From positions 6,473,721 through 6,537,720 of the forward strand of contig OY783223.1 of the NCBI GenBank assembly GCA_963678705.1: a stretch of 64,000 nucleotides of DNA. The letters run 5' to 3'. This document shows, in pieces, positions 61,331 to 64,000 of the stretch. The notes below the pieces were generated by a model. That model made no database searches. It saw only the letters and a program-made list of their open reading frames with translations, and had not been told where the DNA came from. The translations under genes were made by a program, and so were the position numbers. Position 1 is the stretch's first letter. The number at the start of each line of letters is the position of its first letter. Origin of the DNA: Panorpa germanica (lineage: Eukaryota > Arthropoda > Insecta > Mecoptera > Panorpidae).

Positions 61331-62100
61331 AACTTGCGGTGATGCTCTATTTGGCATCACTTCATAATTAACAAAAAAAAAATATAATTAGATTAAATAA
61401 GAAGTTTAACTAAAAGAAATCACAGGTGACTTAAAAAAATAAAACACTCAACTCATTCATTTTGTTAACATGATTTATCTTTTTATATGTAAAATTATTG
61501 AATTTAATTTATTTTTGAATTTTTTAAATGTATTATTTTTGGCTGAGTTTGAAATCATGTTTATTTTTTTTTTTTTGTTTTTTTTATACAAAAAAGAAAT
61601 TGTAATGCATTTATAGTCATTTTTTGAGTATTTTTTGTAACTTATTCTGCGTGATGTTTTTATTGAAGTTCTTGTCTTATCGAAATCTGTTTTAAAGAAA
61701 AAAGAAACTTTTAATATAATAAATAAATATAATATATTCATGGAACTTCTGTATTTCAAATACAAACCATATATTTAAATTTCGGCTAATTTTGTGTTTG
61801 TTATTTCATTTTTAATGAATGTTAATTACAAATAATAACTCAAAAAAGAAAACAAAGAAATGTATTATAATTAATTTATAATATTTCTTAATCTGCGTTT
61901 TTTGTTAATAAGTTTTCGTGTCGAAGCCTACAAATAACATATTACTTACTCCTGGTACATTTTAACGTACAAATATACATTTAATGTAAATTTGTAATAA
62001 CAATTTAAATATTTTAATATCGAATTGATTTTCAATAAAATTGAAATGCAAATTTGGTAGAGCTGAAATATTTGAGTCATTTATAGCTTATTTAATTTTT
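61331..62100 (+). other. Probable 3' UTR and flank of USP47
   Basis: After TGA at 61328-61330 the sequence is AT-rich, with AATAAA-type signals at about 61437, 61720 and 62034. Homopolymer T tracts fill 61561-61590. No coding potential is seen on either strand. Confidence 0.5.
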
Positions 62101-62190
62101 GTTAAATTTATTAGAGGCATTATCATTTAAGTACTAACAGTGAACTCACATTGGAACATTTTACTCGTTTTGTGAATATTCAGTAGTGTT

Positions 62191-62437
62191 TATTCGAGTT
62201 GTTTTGCATTAGTACACTTGATCATGAGAGGAAGTTTCTACTTTAATGTTTATCAATACACCACTGTTCTGAAAGTTATATAAGTGTGTAGTTTTCTCCA
62301 CAGCAATGAACACAACTTTGCTACTTGATCCTGATACGTATGAACCATATTATCAGTCAATTTTACAAACAATTGTATATTGATAAACATTAAAGTAGAG
62401 GCTTCCTCTGAAGATAAAGTATGCTAAACAACTGAAA
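62191..62437. repeat. Long imperfect inverted repeat (hairpin) downstream of USP47
   Basis: The left arm, about 62191-62262, is complementary to the right arm, about 62373-62437. The best core is CTTTAATGTTTATCAATA (62241-62258) pairing with TATTGATAAACATTAAAG (about 62378-62395), flanked by GAGAGGAAG pairing with CTTCCTCT and GTTGTTTTGCAT pairing with ATGCTAAACAAC. The loop is about 110 nt. It could be an old MITE, a hairpin RNA precursor or the end of a foldback element. No other copy is visible in the window. Confidence 0.75.
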
Positions 62438-63799
62438 TACATCGTATTGAAAAGTCGACTGTCACAAGTATTCTGTTCCGATGTGAGAGCACCCTTATCC
62501 TATTCAATCCAAACGAAACGTCCATTAAGGTTGAACACTTAAGAAATTAATTTAATTGAAAGATAGCGATGGGTGGTAATGCATTTTATTTTGTTGTTTA
62601 TAATATATATATCCTTCATTTAAAAATCCAATATTTTGAATGTGTTTTTTTAAATGAACTTTTCTTAATTTTATATATTGTTATTTAAAATATTGTTTAA
62701 TTGTAGAAAACTTTAATGTGAATTTGAAATTCCGATTTAAGTCAGCACTTTTAAAGGCGATCTAAAATTATAATTTTGTTAAATAATTAAAGACGAACAA
62801 TGTCAAAGGAAATTGCGAGTTATTGTTTCGATTTTGATTATTGAAGGAATGCAACCGCTTTCAGGCCTCGAAAATATATCCTAACTAAATAAGTATGTCC
62901 ATGGTGATTCGATTATGTTAATTAATTTGACGAATTTAATTAATGATCAATATTTTTAATAAAATCGAAACATTTAAACATATTATATCGACATAGACTG
63001 TAAATGTACATTTTAATATGACAAATTAGATTTTGCTAGCAGAAAGAAAATATCATGGATTTTAAAAGATAATTTCTTTTTTTTAATAGGCTTTAAATAT
63101 CAAAAGTGTGCTATAATTATAAATTTAGAAAAATGTAAAACTATTTAAGGAAAACATGAAAAGTAGTCCTACTAACTATGCAAAGAAAAACCGAAAATAT
63201 CGCGATTCAAGTTTTCTTTTGTTTTCAGGTATGAAATTAATAAAAATAATCTTTTAAATAATGGTAATATTATTTATTTCATATTTGTTTTAGGTATTAT
63301 ATTTTCTAGATATAATTGATTTTACTATACACATTTATTATCTCAATATTATTAGTGTTAAGACTATTATAATCAGAAATTTGTTTTTATTTCTTACTAC
63401 TTCAAATTAAAAAGACACCGTGTTATTTTTAATTTAACCGGGTGAAATGTCTTGCACATTAATGGAGAAACTTTCTAGTCTTAATTAAAGATAATATATA
63501 TAGGTGTTTAAGTTCTAGTTCAATATCTTCCGGCGTGTCTTCAACAACTTGATGGGTTGTCACAGGTGTAGGAGTGGCAGCTGTATGCAGATACTACTTT
63601 TATCAACGATGTATCACTTAGATGGAAGATCATAAAAGTAAGAAGTTAATTTTACTATATCATATCAGTTTTATAAAAGTTCATAGACTTTTATATTCAT
63701 AATGAAATTGAATAAAGTTAAACCACTATAAATTTTAAAGGGTGCCATCTGTTATGTAAACCATAAACTTTTATGTGGTAATATAGATTTCTATAATAA
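62438..63799. other. AT-rich intergenic DNA between USP47 and the next gene
   Basis: No ORF, no member of the window's repeat families. A more GC-balanced scrap is near 63530-63610. Nothing further is supported. Confidence 0.5.
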
Positions 63800-63850
63800 C
63801 ATCGCCAATATGGCGTTTTCTAATGGCGGATGGTAATTTACAATGTGTGT
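63800..63850 (+). promoter_or_regulatory. Candidate promoter with paired ATGGCG (YY1/Pho-like) motifs
   Basis: GCCAATATGGCG at about 63806 and TAATGGCGGATGG at about 63822 lie 70-110 bp upstream of the start codon at 63921. AAnATGGCG matches the known YY1/Pho core, which is frequent near transcription starts of housekeeping and mitochondrial genes. The start site itself is not determined. Confidence 0.4.
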
Positions 63851-63920
63851 GCTGTCATATAAATAAATTAATTAGTGAAAGTGTATAAATATTATAATTC
63901 ATTGTTGCAAATAAAATAAC

Positions 63921-63984
63921 ATGTTTTCTGTAACATCATTTCGTGCCGTTGCGAACAAATATGTGCCAGCTGTCAAACCTAAAG
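63921..63984 (+). CDS. First coding exon of a probable nuclear-encoded mitochondrial protein (runs off the window)
   Basis: The ATG lies in aataacATG, and 21 codons follow to a donor AAAG|gtaaac at 63985, so the exon ends in phase 1. The peptide MFSVTSFRAVANKYVPAVKP is basic, lacks acidic residues and is rich in Ser, Val and Ala, as expected of a mitochondrial targeting presequence. The rest of the protein is beyond the window, so the product cannot be named. Upstream sequence holds two ATGGCG motifs that suit a housekeeping promoter. Confidence 0.6.
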
Positions 63985-64000
63985 GTAAACTTCTTTTATT

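Noticed and set aside
1..64000. Search for tRNA, rRNA and bacterial-type operon signals
   Set aside because: No cloverleaf tRNA, rRNA core, Shine-Dalgarno-led gene clusters or phage genes were found; gene structure is plainly eukaryotic.

Overview
The window is AT-rich, intron-bearing animal DNA, most likely from an insect: short introns with GT..AG ends, CAAAATG-type start contexts, an insect-like USP47 orthologue and a dense load of small non-autonomous DNA transposons. The sequence does not settle the insect order. There is no bacterial, organellar or viral gene here. Layout: positions 1 to about 50.7 kb are almost gene-free and look like the large last intron or introns (or intergenic DNA) upstream of a cell-surface receptor whose last three coding exons lie at 50775-51556 (+). 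One complete gene, USP47 (ubiquitin-specific protease 47), follows at 56254-61330 (+) with 15 coding exons that join in frame to 1326 residues. The first coding exon of a third gene, with a mitochondrial-type N-terminus, begins at 63921 and runs off the window. 

The 1-50 kb part is a mosaic of miniature inverted-repeat elements (MITEs). (1) A ~640-bp family with termini AATGGGCTTGTGTCCT, at least 14 copies. (2) Four unrelated families whose ends sit at TTAA (piggyBac-type target): ~535 bp with CATTCCCACTCACTG ends (6 copies), ~735 bp with GGAGGTACAGGACGT ends (2), ~690 bp with GGGGTTATATACAGTT ends (1), ~690 bp with GGGGGTAAGGT ends (4). (3) A CCCAGTAAACA family (5 copies) whose nested insertions reveal a 2-bp A/T-only target duplication. 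(4) A PIF/Harbinger-like element represented by two broken transposase relics (4370-4910 and 41545-42400) and by small MITEs sharing its terminus, one of them in the 3' UTR of the receptor gene. (5) A 588-bp inverted-repeat element containing a 126-bp tandem repeat. Older fragments (mariner-like, Helentron-like, tRNA-like) fill in between. 

The points most worth a second look are a recursive-splice-like site or phase-compatible 42-nt microexon at 7336-7377 about 43 kb upstream of the receptor exons, a GC-richer minus-strand candidate coding exon at 44668-45051, a 62-codon ORF at 5974-6162 followed by AATAAA, a long imperfect hairpin at 62191-62437, and the TE target-site inferences that can be read directly from nested copies. 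I found no convincing new multi-gene system; the novelty here is in the transposon families and splicing signals.
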